Shown piece after piece: positions 23,760 to 34,751 of a stretch of 42,918 nucleotides of DNA (positions are counted from its first letter, which is position 1; every line of letters starts with the position of its first letter). Made by a program: the position numbers and the translations under genes. Under the pieces are notes generated by a model that was not told the DNA's origin, did not search any database, and worked only from the letters and a program-made list of their open reading frames with translations. Source of the stretch: Lingula anatina (taxonomy: Eukaryota; Brachiopoda; Lingulata; Lingulida; Lingulidae); contig NW_019774136.1 in NCBI RefSeq assembly GCF_001039355.2, positions 448,635 through 491,552 on the forward strand, written 5' to 3'.

Positions 23760-24350
23760 GTAGGTCTGCAATCTGAAGGCAGTAGGCCTAGTGTTATGTG
23801 CCACTGAGAGGATGTCGCTACTGTAGGCCTGTGTGTAGTAGGCCGGGTGCGTGACAACAGTCCGAAAGTTCAATAGTCCAAAGGTTCACTATTTGTTATT
23901 GGCTTAGAGTCCTGGTCCCTCTCGTTCGCCGCCACTACACCGTTACCACTCCTCTCCCTAAGCTATAGGGGCCTGTGTCTTGAATTTTGGTCACTTATCA
24001 TTCATTTGTTCAACGTTTGCTAAATATCTCCCAAACCGAAGGAATTATTAAATTACTTCAGAGGGCTGCCCGAAACTCATATGTGGAGATTCCAAATATG
24101 CCCTAAATTGGTTTTTACTTTGGGCCAAAGTTTTGTAAAAACGGCTGGGAATATTCTGTGAAAAAAAAAAAATGTTTGCGCCAGTTTTCAGAAACTACAT
24201 GTACCTAAGCTTTCATATTATAGTGTGGAGATACTATTAGGGATTTTTTTCATCTTCGTGGATTTTTTTCTTACACGGTTTTGGGGTTGCACTACATCAG
24301 TATGTAGTGGTGAAAATGTTCAGTGGTGAAAATAAACTGTGAAATACACC

Positions 24351-24745
24351 AAAACTGGCAAAGATACCAGTATGCCCAAAGTTACTATTGGCATCTTTCT
24401 GTGGCCTTGAATCTGACCTTTGGCCTACATTTAACCATGAACTAATAATTTTCAACCCTCATATCTACAAAACTGGCAGAGATACGCTCATGAATAGTTA
24501 CTATCGAACTTGATTAGGAAGTCATATATGGGCAAACATGATATGACCTTAAATTAGACCTTTGGCCTAGTTTTTGCCTGGAACTGAATATCGCTAATTT
24601 CTCAACCCTTAATTATATCTCAAAAGCTGGCAGAGATGCACCAATAGTTTCTAATGGATGTTATAGGGGCCTATATTGACATTCATAATGTGACCTTTAG
24701 TTTGACCTTTGACCTTCTTTTCCCCACGATTTTTGTAATAAATTG
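24351..24745. repeat. Three diverged tandem repeats (~116-154 bp)
   Basis: Each unit begins AAAACTGGCARAGATRC (about 24351, 24468 and 24622). Each contains an AGTTACTAT or AGTTTCTAA word and the words TGACCTTTGGCCTA or TGACCTTT, and the first two end in TTCTCAACCCT-like sequence. Confidence 0.65.
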
Positions 24746-25045
24746 TAATTTTCTACAAAAATATTGTATATAATGATCTTTAGAAAACTACACAGTCCCA
24801 AGCTTTCAGATTATGGTGATGAGTTAAAGAACCCTTCTTCCCCATAACTGACGCACATATCCCCACAACTTCCTTCGAACTTAAATGCGCTTCTTTTGCG
24901 GTATCGTATTTCAGAACCTCTAGTTTTGCAGTGGGTTTTCATTGTTTTCCTAGCGTTCTGTATTCATGTATATTAATTATCGGCTGCCAACATTTGAAAA
25001 TCTCTCTCTCTCCCTCGGTGGGTCCTCTTACTTTTACACACACAC

Positions 25046-25046
25046 A

Positions 25047-25099
<53 letters not shown>
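25046..25099. repeat. (TC)n(CA)n microsatellite
   Basis: A run of CT dinucleotides switching to CA dinucleotides, 95 bases before IRG exon 2. The open frames crossing it are low-complexity artefacts. Confidence 0.95.
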
Positions 25100-25193
25100 G
25101 ACTGTGTGCTAAGAAAAATACTTGGGCAAGAAGGTTGATTGTACTTTTGGTCCAGTATAGCGTAAAAGTATTTCTCTTGGTGTGAAATTTCAG

Positions 25194-25239
25194 GCTGAAC
25201 GAGGTCATGCCCAAAGTCATCATGAGAAAAAACCTGAAG
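25194..25239 (+). CDS. IRG GTPase exon 2 (15 codons plus 1 base)
   Basis: Acceptor AAATTTCAG, donor GAAG|GTAGGC. It reads AERGHAQSHHEKKPE plus the first base of a Gly codon, completed by GA at the next acceptor. In the spliced product it would be the polar segment just after signal-peptide cleavage. Phase agreement on both sides supports it, although the exon is short. Confidence 0.6.
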
Positions 25240-25513
25240 GTAGGCTTTTTAAAAATAATTTTATTTTATGTACTGATAATTACCCTTATTAATTAATTTA
25301 GGTGGAGCTCTTGAAAAAGTCCACCTATGCTGAACAAAGTCAACAAAGGGTTCAATTAGCTAACTAAATGGCTTTTAGCAAAAATTAAGGAAGAGTTTCC
25401 AAACAAAAGTCGTGTCTTTAGTTTACATCGTAAAAATACGTTATTTATGTTCACTGCAACTAGAAAGAAAGCTCTACTTTACGAAAAAGTAGCTAGCTTC
25501 AGCATTTTTCCAG

Positions 25514-25720
25514 GATTTAACTATTATGAAGAAATGATGGACATAATTACGAACAAAGGTTTCACAGAAGCAACATTTAAATGGATGCGGGACAGTATGG
25601 ACCATTGGAAGAAAACGGACCTTCATGTCGCCATGATAGGTGAATCTGGAGCCGGAAAGTCGGCATTTATAAATGCGGCCCTCGATCTGGACGAAACTGA
25701 TCCACGGGCGGCAAAAGTTG
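25514..25720 (+). CDS. IRG GTPase exon 3: P-loop exon
   Basis: Acceptor TTTTTCCAG, donor GTTG|GTAGGT. It starts FNYYEEMMDIITNKG and contains the P-loop (G1) GESGAGKS, residues 75-82 of the predicted 415-aa protein, with the GKS form of canonical IRGs. It ends AAKV plus a split Gly. The acceptor lies inside an open frame that begins at an ATG at 25447 (MFTATRKKALLYEKVASFSI...). A transcript starting there and reading through the acceptor would make a ~405-aa protein without a signal peptide. Confidence 0.85.
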
Positions 25721-26150
25721 GTAGGTAAAAGATCTGAAATTCTCGTGGATATGGCAAACGTCGATATAAAAATTATCCCCCATTTTTTTTTATTTACTAT
25801 ATTCAATTAATACAAGGGGCAACCAAATATTGACGCTTCCCATGCGCTTGTATAACCCGTTTTCTTATTAGCTAAACGCAAATTTTTCATTTTTTTAGTT
25901 CATTTTAACAGTAGTTCTTTTTATTCTACAATGTATATTCTACATCATTTACAGCATATTATCATCTATGTAACAGCAGGTATTACCTTCATGAGATTAA
26001 AACGTTTACAATTATGCACTGCTAAACTGGTTAAAATCAAGGGATTTTAGTTCAGAACATCTACTTTTATTTGAGGGCATGTTATTTTTATATGCTGGTA
26101 CATATAACTGTTTGATTTTATCATTCTTTTTTTTTTCTTTTGCGTAACAG

Positions 26151-27094
26151 GTGTTGTTGAAACGACTAGAGAACCTGCACCTTACAAACTCCCAGATAAA
26201 CCCCTGACTTTGTGGGACCTTCCTGGAGTTGGCACAGCATCTTTTCCAAAGGAAACGTATCTACGACAAATCAAATTTCGTAGATATGAATTCTTTATCA
26301 TCGTTTCAAGCACACGCTTTTCGGAAAACGACTTATGGCTGGCAAAGGCCATTCAACAAGAGAACAAGAAGTTTTACTTCGTCAGGTCAAAGATTGACAT
26401 CGATATTTACAACAGCAGACGACAGCGTGTCCCTTCAGAGGAGGTTCTGCGCCAAGTATACGAGAACTGCCACGAGACGCTCAGCCGAGGAGGGTTTGCG
26501 AACGTTCCTGTTTTTCTTATATCAAATTACGACCCAAACGATTGGGATTTTCAGAAACTAATGCGCCAACTCATCAACGACGTTCCAGAAAAGAAACGAG
26601 AAGCTCTGGTCCTCTCTATAGCAGCTACTGGCGAAGAAGCAATCCGCGCCAAAAGAGAAGCGTTGGAGAGTCGTATCTGGGTAGCCTCAGGCTTGGCTTC
26701 TGCTGGCGTTCTTGTTCCGGTACCAGGAACAAGCATTGCTGCAAATTTTGCTGTATTGTTGTACGAAGTTAGCTTCTACGAGGAGCAATTTGGACTGAAC
26801 CAACATTTAAAGTCAGATCTTTTCTTTAAAGGGGGGTGCCTAAGAGGGACCACGCTCTCGAGTTTAGCGACCAAGAAAGGAATGACAGAGTTGATCAAAA
26901 AGATTGTCATTAATAAGGGCCCTCAAACTCTCTTCGCAGAGGCTGCGCGATGGATCCCCCTCGCTGGCACAGCCGTGTCTGCAGCAATTACTTTCGCAAC
27001 CACCTACCACGCCCTGCACTGTATACTGGACACATTTGAGCAAGAGGCGCTGAATAACCTGATGACGAAAACTGCCTTCCATGATGAATTATAG
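26151..27094 (+). CDS. IRG (immunity-related GTPase) exon 4: GTPase core and C-terminal domain
   Basis: The acceptor GCGTAACAG completes the split Gly and encodes residues 102-415. It shows the switch I region VVETTREP, G3 DLPGVG (residues 124-129; the IRG-specific D-L-P-G-x-G form), and G4 RSKIDID (180-186; family pattern T/S-K-x-D-x-D). A helical C-terminal half follows, with two hydrophobic stretches (about GLASAGVLVPVPGTSIAANF and WIPLAGTAVSAAITFATT) of the kind IRGs use at membranes. Total length of 415 aa equals that of vertebrate IRGs. IRGs hydrolyse GTP and, in mammals, assemble on pathogen vacuoles after interferon induction. Invertebrate relatives are sequence-predicted and their roles unknown. 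There is no N-terminal myristoylation motif. The nearest vertebrate type is probably the IRGC/IRGQ-like 'interferon-inducible GTPase 5-like' class, but I cannot place it precisely. Confidence 0.93.
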
Positions 27095-27629
27095 GAAACT
27101 TTTCAAGAGAAATTATTTTCCTGAATAGATTATCCTGAAATTTACGTTATTAAGACATTCTCTTCAGCAAACGTAAGAGGCGTGAAATACCGCACTATTT
27201 GTGCGGATTAGAATATCGTTATAATTTTCATTATCATTTAAAGCGTAAGAATTACATCAAATGACCAGGGTGTAGCTACAATAAGTATAGCTTGAGAATG
27301 TTAAAATAATATGAATAACGTTGACATATCCTATAGTAGTGATTATGAAAATATAAATAAATAAGCCCGAGACGTGTCTAAACCTTTATCAGTAGTTTTA
27401 TGTCACACATTGTGGTCTCTAAATTTGAACAGTCTTAAACGAGTATCAAAATATTCAAAATAATTAAATATCCATTAATAAAAAAATAACTAATTTTATG
27501 CAGTGATTAGTGATGTGCTAGAAATATACTGTGTGGTTGTCTACTTTTTACCATGATCAATTTTTTTACTTCTACATTGCCTCGTTTTAATGCGCTTTGT
27601 GATTTAGCATTTTCATTGTAATTTTTCCA

Positions 27630-27635
27630 ATAAAT
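27630..27635 (+). terminator. Likely IRG poly(A) signal
   Basis: CCAATAAATG, about 540 bases after the IRG stop codon. An alternative AATAAATAAATAA lies near 27354. The 3' UTR between is AT-rich and featureless. Confidence 0.4.
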
Positions 27636-27920
27636 GCTCTTTGAACATTAATGGCAATTTGCGTGGGGTGTTAGATTGCACTGCCTCAGTTGGATTAAAG
27701 CCTTCTTGTAGTATAAATAAGGGATAAGTTTAGTGACTAGTAATACAATGTGAGGTGTTTTAAAAAATCAAAATCTATTTGTCCTTCTTGTCACTGAAAT
27801 TGCCGAAGAAACGTGCATTTTTACACATAAGTATATCAGAGGAAAATGTCCATGCCGACAAAGTAAATTATATTTTATCCAGAAACCCACTTTCGTCATC
27901 ATCTGCGACATGAAAAGATG

Positions 27921-28192
27921 CTACAGCAAGTATAATTTGCCTGTAAACATCAGGTTTACTTCTTTTCTGTCCTGTGAGAAAACCTTGGTACCAAACCATC
28001 TAGTACAGCTTTCTTTCTTATCAAACGTATTCATTGTCATGGTTACCATAAAACTGGATTTCTGATCAATTCTGTAGAACCCGGGAGGCTGGAAACCTTT
28101 ACGCTGATGTTCCCGAAATGTGAATTCACGTATTTGTAATTGTAAGGGACGCGGCTGGTCCACTTGGTATGTCCCACGCCCGTAAGTGTAGA
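27921..28192 (-). CDS. Possible last exon of an unidentified minus-strand gene
   Basis: On the minus strand, an open stretch of 89 codons starts after a possible acceptor (TTATCTAG) in phase 1 and reads VYTYGRGTYQVDQPRPLQLQ. It goes on to an Arg/Gln-rich segment and a Met/Thr/Ser-rich segment (SSFMVTMTMNTFDKK), ending GKLYLL and TAG. It is clearly more GC-rich than its flanks, which suggests coding. Its phase would fit the EGF exons upstream on the same strand, but 2.6 kb including a LINE lies between and no intermediate exon was found. No domain recognised. The acceptor lacks a good pyrimidine tract. It could also be a chance open frame. Confidence 0.35.
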
Positions 28193-29205
28193 CTAGATAA
28201 TACCGTATTATATTATATTAATAGACTAGATAATATCTTTAGTTTATAGGTAATATTTAATAAGACATGTCATATACAGCTGGGTACAAAACGGACTGGG
28301 GGTAGGTAGATTAGGCTCTTAGGATTTTGTTGGTCTGGTTGACCATTTCAAAGTATGGAATGCATTGGTAATCGACACCTATAGGCTTGCAGAGGCAGTC
28401 TCACATAAAATTTTGATAGCAACTGGCGAATAAAATTGTTGTGAGGTATTTTTCACCCTCCACAATTCCACATTGTTCAATCTAACAAAGAAAGTAAGTT
28501 GGTAAATCAGCCAAATGTTTAGTCACGTGCACATAATTCCCTCGTTTACCTTTACGACGCAGTGTTCATTGTAGCTGTTGTGGAACTTAACGCCGTGCAT
28601 ATCGCTGAATATTAAGAAATTACCGCGAAAAGTGAAAAAATGTGTATCTTTTTGAGTCTTTTAGCTAGAAATAAATGTTAGAGTAATTCGTTGCTTTTAA
28701 AGATAAAAATAACTGAGTTCTGATAATAGCCCAAGTTTCTCAATGTGTGATATGGCAATTAAGTCATTTACCATATTGACAATATGGGAACATTAAAAAG
28801 TATCACACGCAATGCCAAGAATGTTTTATTTTCACCTCTGCTATCGACATTGATAAAGTAAATTCAAAGTTTTTCAACGCTTTTCTTAATTAATCTTTTA
28901 TTCATCTCTGATTCTAAGGCATTCATTAAGCTCTCGTTTCCTCCAAGAAATATTTCTTCTTTAGCAGATTATAGTTGATATGGACGATTACGTGGTCGAA
29001 ACTATGAAAAGAAAAATATGTTTATGAACAAAACCTATAGAAAAATTAAGCAGTATAACACACATGTCTGGACAAGAAGAGCACGAGTGAGTACTTATAA
29101 GAAACCAAGACAGTCCCTTCAAAAAAGTCAAATTAGCCTTATTAGCGAAATAGAGGGCTATCTATTGGTAAGAAGGTATAAATTGTTTGGTCATGAAAAA
29201 GAGTT
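28193..29205. other. No recognised gene
   Basis: AT-rich spacer with a small direct duplication (AGACTAGATAATA at 28190 and 28223). No exon or element ends seen. Confidence 0.5.
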
Positions 29206-29360
29206 ATTTTTTAACAATGTTTATTCATAAGAAATGGAGGCAAAGCGCCAAAAGCATTACATGCTCTCCATGTAAAACAAAATAAAATAAGTAAATGAAT
29301 AAAACAAATGGATATACACAAGAAACAACAGAATATACGTATATATATATATATAAATTT

Positions 29361-29404
<44 letters not shown>

Positions 29405-30490
29405 AAGCAGGTCATAACTAGTTAACGCACACAACTAAATACAAACATAAGAGATCAGTATTGGACCACAAAAGTTACCAGAAATAATTAAATACAGAAA
29501 GAAAGAAAATAAAGGGGAGAAGAAAAGGATCGTAACTAATTTACGTATACAACACAACTATATACAATTTGGATTACATTAATAACAAAGAAAATTACAT
29601 GAAATCATAAAATGAAATCAGTGAGGTCAAGTAGAGAAAAGATAGTGCTTATTAAGTGATGTCAAGGTTTTCGAGTAGAAAATTTGCAATGGTTTCGAAG
29701 ATCATTTCATTTTGGGAAGTTGATAAAGATCCATGGCCATAGAGAAGGAATGACAACTTTTCTTTTTGTGTTTTAAAAGAGGTCTTACGTTCATGTAGTA
29801 TTACATTTATTTTTTTGGTAAAAGGGCGGGCACCTTAAATTGAGGGAGGGGCATCTGAAAAAGAAATGCAGAGGAGTATCAAGGGCACCACAGGTACAGT
29901 GAGGTGTGTCGATAGTAGTCCAATAATGCCTAAACAATTCTGCTCTAAATAAACACCCGACCCTCGCTCTGTTAAGAATTTTTTCTTGATTTCTGTCTTA
30001 GTTTAGTGTTGTTGTTGAAAGCGATCCAGCAACGAGGTGATTTTTTATGGAGTTCTTGAAAGATGAGATTCGAGGTAAAGATTTAGTTGGGGAGGAGAGT
30101 TGATCCCATGAAGACATTAGGAAATAGTTAACTGAGGTATGGGGGTATTTTGGAGGAAGTTTAAAGTCTCTTTTGTTATTTTCTAGGGTCATGTTTGGAA
30201 AAGGGTTTCTGAATGAGTGGAATATATCAGAAACATAGGGGGGACCATATTCGCCAAAACTGAAAACATAATTTTTTGAGCATGCATTTTTCTTCTATCA
30301 AATAGATAAATCCAATTAAGTTGCTCAAATATTTTGGAGATACAAGAGTTAGGTAAGGCTCCCAGTATTATTATGCCGGTTGGTATTGAAGAGACGATAG
30401 TTTCGATAATTTCTTCTGGAGTGAGTTGTGATAGAAGATGTCACAGTAATCAAATTGTGATTGGAAAAAGAGTTATGCTTTGTACTGAAA
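29206..30490 (-). mobile_element. 5'-truncated LINE (non-LTR retrotransposon)
   Basis: On the minus strand, the C-terminal end of a reverse-transcriptase protein can be followed from about 30450 to 29640. It begins PTGIIILGALPNSCISKIFE, followed by QLNWIYLFDRRKMHAQKIMF. A segment with VPPYVSDIF comes next, then a zinc-knuckle block CTCGALDTPLHFFFRCP (about 29837-29895). Frameshifts and stops break it. The spacing and words match the end of CR1/L2-like invertebrate elements. About 430 bases of 3' UTR follow, with a (TC)n run and a final AATAAA (complement at 29220-29225) before an A/T-rich end. It is a dead copy, inserted downstream (in gene sense) of the last visible EGF exon. Confidence 0.8.
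29335..29402. repeat. (TA)n and (AG)n microsatellite
   Basis: A short TA run then about 20 AG repeats, inside the 3' UTR of the LINE. Confidence 0.95.
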
Positions 30491-30811
30491 ACTTAAGAAA
30501 ATTGTTAACAGAGCTGATTTTTTGAAAAAAGTATAATTCATTTAGCAAAATCTGTCAACATAATTTACACTTGCAAAGATGAAAATGGTATGAAGTGATA
30601 TTGAGGGACACCTGATAGACTATAGTAGGAACATTGCTAATGAATGCTATAAAATAAAACGTACCTGGTGGGTCAAATGATTGTAGGATGATGTTTTTTT
30701 TCCAGATGAAATCTTTATTTCTATTATTTTTTGACATTACAACAAAGGTGTTATGTACATTTTTAAACCAATAGTTAGGTATCCAGTCTTTACTTAACAG
30801 GCAAAACTCAC
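30491..30811 (-). other. EGF-gene intron next to the LINE
   Basis: The part next to the exon (30765-30800, CCAATAGTTAGGTATCCAGT... on the + strand) is shared with introns at 41944 and 42262, showing common origin. The remainder is unassigned. Confidence 0.5.
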
Positions 30812-30928
30812 CGTCTTGGCATAGTGATCCGGCATATCCTGTTTGGCAGCGACACTTAAATTTGCTTCCAGACCCAGTTACCTCAATCCGACATTCCCCA
30901 TTACTGCAAGGGTTAGGGTGGCAAGTAG
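30812..30928 (-). CDS. EGF-like exon (39 codons, phase 1-1)
   Basis: Minus-strand exon between acceptor CTGTCAAG and donor GACG|GTGAGT. It reads ATCHPNPCSNGECRIEVTGS and then GSKFKCRCQTGYAGSLCQD. All six EGF cysteines are present (C-x4-C-x4-C-x13-C-x-C-x8-C), with the G-Y-x-G bend before the last. The domain is extracellular. Most downstream clear exon of the gene; what follows at its 3' side is uncertain. Confidence 0.9.
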
Positions 30929-31421
30929 CTTGACAGAAATTTTGCATAATTAATATATTACATGTTCCACAATTTTGCTATCTCAATTTGCATAGTTAAC
31001 ATCTATGAACCCCAGATAGAATAATTAATAACCGTAATCTTACTTTTAATATACATACTTAGTTTGAAATAGACTTAATTATTTGCCCCACACGTTGCTT
31101 TATTTTAAAGAAAACATGGAACTTGGCATCTGTACTCTCCACGCCAAAGCTCCTCACAGTAGTTTTTAATCAACTTAACCATGGTAATTACATGGCTTAC
31201 ATGATATCATTTAATCTATGAAATATATTACTTGTACATGCACCATCGGTATTAAAAAGAAATTTTGCTCCCGGCTTATTTTATGGTAAGTGCTTAGCTG
31301 GGTCAAATGATTTAATTGTTTTTATAAGTTGTAGTCTTTTTTCTATTTCTTTTCCCCATTGCAACCCATAAATATTTGCTTCTACCTATATTCTTAATCA
31401 TCTATCAACAGAAAAGCTTAC

Positions 31422-31541
31422 CTCTCTCGCATGTGCGTCCTGTATATCCATTTCGGCATTTACAATGAAAACTGTAACCAATTCTAATGCGCAGATATTC
31501 ACATATCCCACCATTACGGCAAGGGTTAGGGGTGCAGTCAT
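31422..31541 (-). CDS. EGF-like exon (40 codons, phase 1-1)
   Basis: Acceptor TTTTTTAAG, donor GAGAG|GTAAGC. It reads [20 protein letters not shown] and then [19 protein letters not shown]. Complete six-cysteine EGF with N-P-C-x-N-G-G-x-C and G-Y-x-G signatures, without a calcium-binding D-x-D/N-E start. It shares intron sequence on its acceptor side (GTGCATAACTAAC... on + at 31552) with the exons at 30812 and 42307. Confidence 0.92.
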
Positions 31542-32624
31542 CTTAAAAAATTGTGCATAACTAACACGTTAGACAAATTTTCTCTCTCAACTTGCATATT
31601 CAATACGTAGGAAACATAACTATTTGAGTCAATTTCCCTATAATAATGTACATGCACTTCACAACTGTAATACTACTTTTCATGTACAGGCACAGTGTGA
31701 AAATCAGCTTGATCTGTCTATTTTTGCAGACGTTCTCCTGTATTCCAGTTATATTACACAAGGTGTGCTACAGATAAAGTATAGTATTGTAAATTTACCA
31801 CTCTTTTGTGTACAAAATATTAAATCTTAATCTTCAAATAATTACAATCATATCTTCTCATTTCACACTCCAATAGCATGATTTATCACACACACACTGG
31901 TGTTTTAATGTAAAAGGAAAATGATTTTCCCTTTCCAGTAAAAAATTACCATTTTCCGATCAAAAGCTAAACATTGGTACTCTTCTGTTCATTTAAAAAG
32001 TATGTGAGTATTTTTCTTTTCAAGTCAAAATTTCTCAACCATAATATTGCAGTGTTTTTTATGTTTTTAAATTGATTATTTTTTCTCCTTCAGATAAAGC
32101 AGCTTTGTTTTCAATGGAAAATGGAAAAAAAATACTCTTCATTACAAAGTGGAAATTTAAAAGCTTTCTCCTATTCAATGCTACACATGGCTGTTTTTTC
32201 TGTACATCTTTGAAAACCAGTGTTTTCATTGTTGTTTGAATCATCTTTAGACATATTATATTTTAAACGTACCTGTATAATAGCCATGCTTTCGGCTAGC
32301 CTGCCTTCTTTAGGGACAGACATAACTTTTGATCCTTATACACGAGATCTACTTGATTTATGATTAGCATTGTAACAGGTTTTTTTTTTCTTTTTTTTTA
32401 TTGCGTTTAAGGATTTTAACTTCTGTCTGCTCAGTCATGTTACAAGAAAGAATAGATAAGATGTTTAAAATGTACAATTTTTCATGATTTTCAATGTAAA
32501 ATTCAAAAGTAATTTTCTCCTGGAATACAAGAAATCACACCTTTTTTTCTCTTTTAAGTTAAACGGTAGAGTATTCTTCTTTAAAGCTAATTAGTGCAGT
32601 ATTTTTTCTCTTCATCTTTGAAAA

Positions 32625-32730
32625 TAAGTTTTTTTATTGACACAATACATCAAGAATACATGACATACATACAATACAAATACAAACAAACAGACACTCG
32701 CTCACACACTCACACATAAGAGATGTTATA
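32625..32730 (-). mobile_element. Possible 3' tail of a LINE or SINE
   Basis: Read on the minus strand, this ends ATTGTGTCAATAAAAAAACT after a TGTATT/GTATGT-rich stretch. That composition is typical of a short retroposon tail with a terminal AATAAA. No coding part is left. Confidence 0.35.
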
Positions 32731-32849
32731 CTATATAACACTTTTTAGTTAATTACATCGTAAGTGTTTTTCCTCGTTCAAAAGAAACAGCAACGTAATA
32801 TGTATAAGTATTTGGGAAAAAAAGGAAAAGCAACAGTCAGAATAACTTC

Positions 32850-34330
32850 TTGAAAAAAAGGCCCAATCAAGCTGGTTTTCGATCTCAGCCTGTATTTCAA
32901 TAATATTGATTACTCCTATAAGTTTTTAAGACAATAGGTCTATCAGTTTTCCTAAAATGTGTCACCTTTACTGCATAAAATATTATATATGCTAAAAAAC
33001 AATCACGTTGGTTTTCAAAATTGAACTGTATCTTAGTTATATTCACCATTCCTGTACGTTTGAATACAGAAGGTCAAACAGTTTTCCATGAGAAATGGTA
33101 TCAGCATAGTACATAATGTAATATATACAATAAAACAACATTTGAAATAAAGATGTACAAACTTGCTTAGCTTTCTTTGTAACTTTTGTTTTATCATCAT
33201 TTTTGGAAATATGTCTGTATCTCAACTAAAAAAATCTAAGAGTTCTCAGAAAATACAATTCAGTATCAATCACTTCAAAGACAGCCCAATACCCTGTTGT
33301 ACTAAAATTCCAAAATGCCCATGCACATTCCTGATGATTGATCTACCAATTCCCAAAGTTTCAACTGCCTAGCTCTGGTTGTCTAGGAGGGGATTATAAT
33401 CTAAATTGTGAAATATACCATTAAAACTGATATTTAAATATTTTACTTAGCTTTATTACCATGCAATGAATTACCCCAGTAAGTTTGGGAATAATAAGGT
33501 GCACTGTTATTAATCTATAGCATAAATGTCGACAGTAGACCAAATAGTTTTTTTGTCAATTTATAGGCAATATTATGCAATATTAACATGATTGATTATC
33601 ACCAATTCTTCATTATGTAACACTTTTCATGTGAACCTTCAGAAACTGTATCTGGCACAGGGCTAAACCTACGGGAGTTCAAAGTCACTTCCAGCGTGTG
33701 TTTTATGTAAGCTCACTTAAAGGCCACTGGAAAATTATTATTAAATATATGTAGCTCTGAAATTACCCAAGAGACAATGAAATGTACTAATCAGCCCTTG
33801 AGTCCATACAGGTATATCAAAAACTAGGGTTCTCTGCTTCATGTGTTATTTGCATGGCATATAGTCTGATTTTTAAACCTGGCCTACTTTTAGTAATTTA
33901 CTTTAGTCCTGTAAGTGTGAAGACAAAAATTCAAAATGCATTGCACCCAATGCATTACCAGTGCTGCCATTAGTATAATATACGCTGAAGAAATTAAAAA
34001 AATCAACCAAGCTGTAAGTTTGAGATTCACTGGTAACATGGTTTTCCTTTAATGGTTGTTACAGCATCAGTGTCAAACTTCAACTTTGATGCAATAGGCC
34101 ATAATGCTCAACAACATCATCACCATCTATTTATAATATAACATAAGTGTAATGGATATTTAGAAAATGTGACTAATAATGTATGGTGAAAAAAATACAG
34201 CATGCCTTTTTGAAAAATGGCCCTATCAAGCATTACTTATATTCACCAGTCCTGTAGATTTGATGAAAATAGGTGAAACATGTTCCACGTATCGTGTTAT
34301 CTCTGAAAGTGCAGGTGACACAGCATGTCT
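32850..34330. repeat. Dispersed ~100-bp intronic repeat, cluster of four copies
   Basis: Copies at about 32850-32967, 32995-33115, 33885-33960 and 34205-34325 share the order AATCAAGC...TGTAT(T/C)T, then ATATTCACCAGTCCTGTAG-like sequence, then GA(A/C)AATAGGTCAAACA and GTTTTCC. Two more copies lie at 40745-40815 and 41161-41240. All are in the same orientation. They look like one old sequence duplicated with the introns, or a diverged mobile repeat. Confidence 0.65.
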
Positions 34331-34751
34331 GTACATAAAAAGAAAAAAAATGTGTTGCTAATTATTCTCATACTATAAGAATAATTCTAAGAAATAAATT
34401 ACTGCTGGTATTGGAAAATAAGTCTGATTAGATTATTTTCCATGAAGATATGAAAATTATGTTCTCCTTATAACATGGCTATTCAGAAAAATGAGATGAG
34501 CAAAGGATTCCAGGTCCATGGAAAGTCAATATCACACCCTGGAAATAGTTTTTTACAAGAACATTTTGTGTATAAAATATGATAATGAAGGGTGAGTACG
34601 ACTGCCGATTTACAATCCTGTAAGCCTTTGAATGACTGATTTTAAAACCGCAAGAGGGCAAAGACAAAAGAACAAGGATGATAATGGTGGAGCAAGACCC
34701 ATTCTTCATCAAAAACTTTGTTCAAATAATAGTAACATTTTTCACTGAATT

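Larger units (their letters stand above)
23760..25193 (+). other. IRG intron 1 with tandem repeats and microsatellite
   Basis: GTAGGT to TTTCAG. It includes three diverged repeat units (listed separately), a diverged second repeat pair (AAACTACA...AAGCTTTCA...TTAT at about 24192 and 24785), and a TC/CA microsatellite at about 25046-25099. No further exon is recognised. Confidence 0.55.

Noticed and set aside
24939-25223. Open frames with Arg-Glu or Ser-Leu repeats
   Set aside because: They are translations of the TC/CA microsatellite.
29018-29230. 70-codon plus-strand frame MFMNKTYRKIKQYNTHVWTR...
   Set aside because: No homology recognised; it ends in the antisense of the LINE poly(A) region and lacks any splice context.
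33163-33372. Possible extra EGF exon in the long intron (Cys-containing frame at 33.3 kb)
   Set aside because: Cysteines occur on the plus-strand frame, opposite to the gene, and do not fit EGF spacing; no splice sites match.
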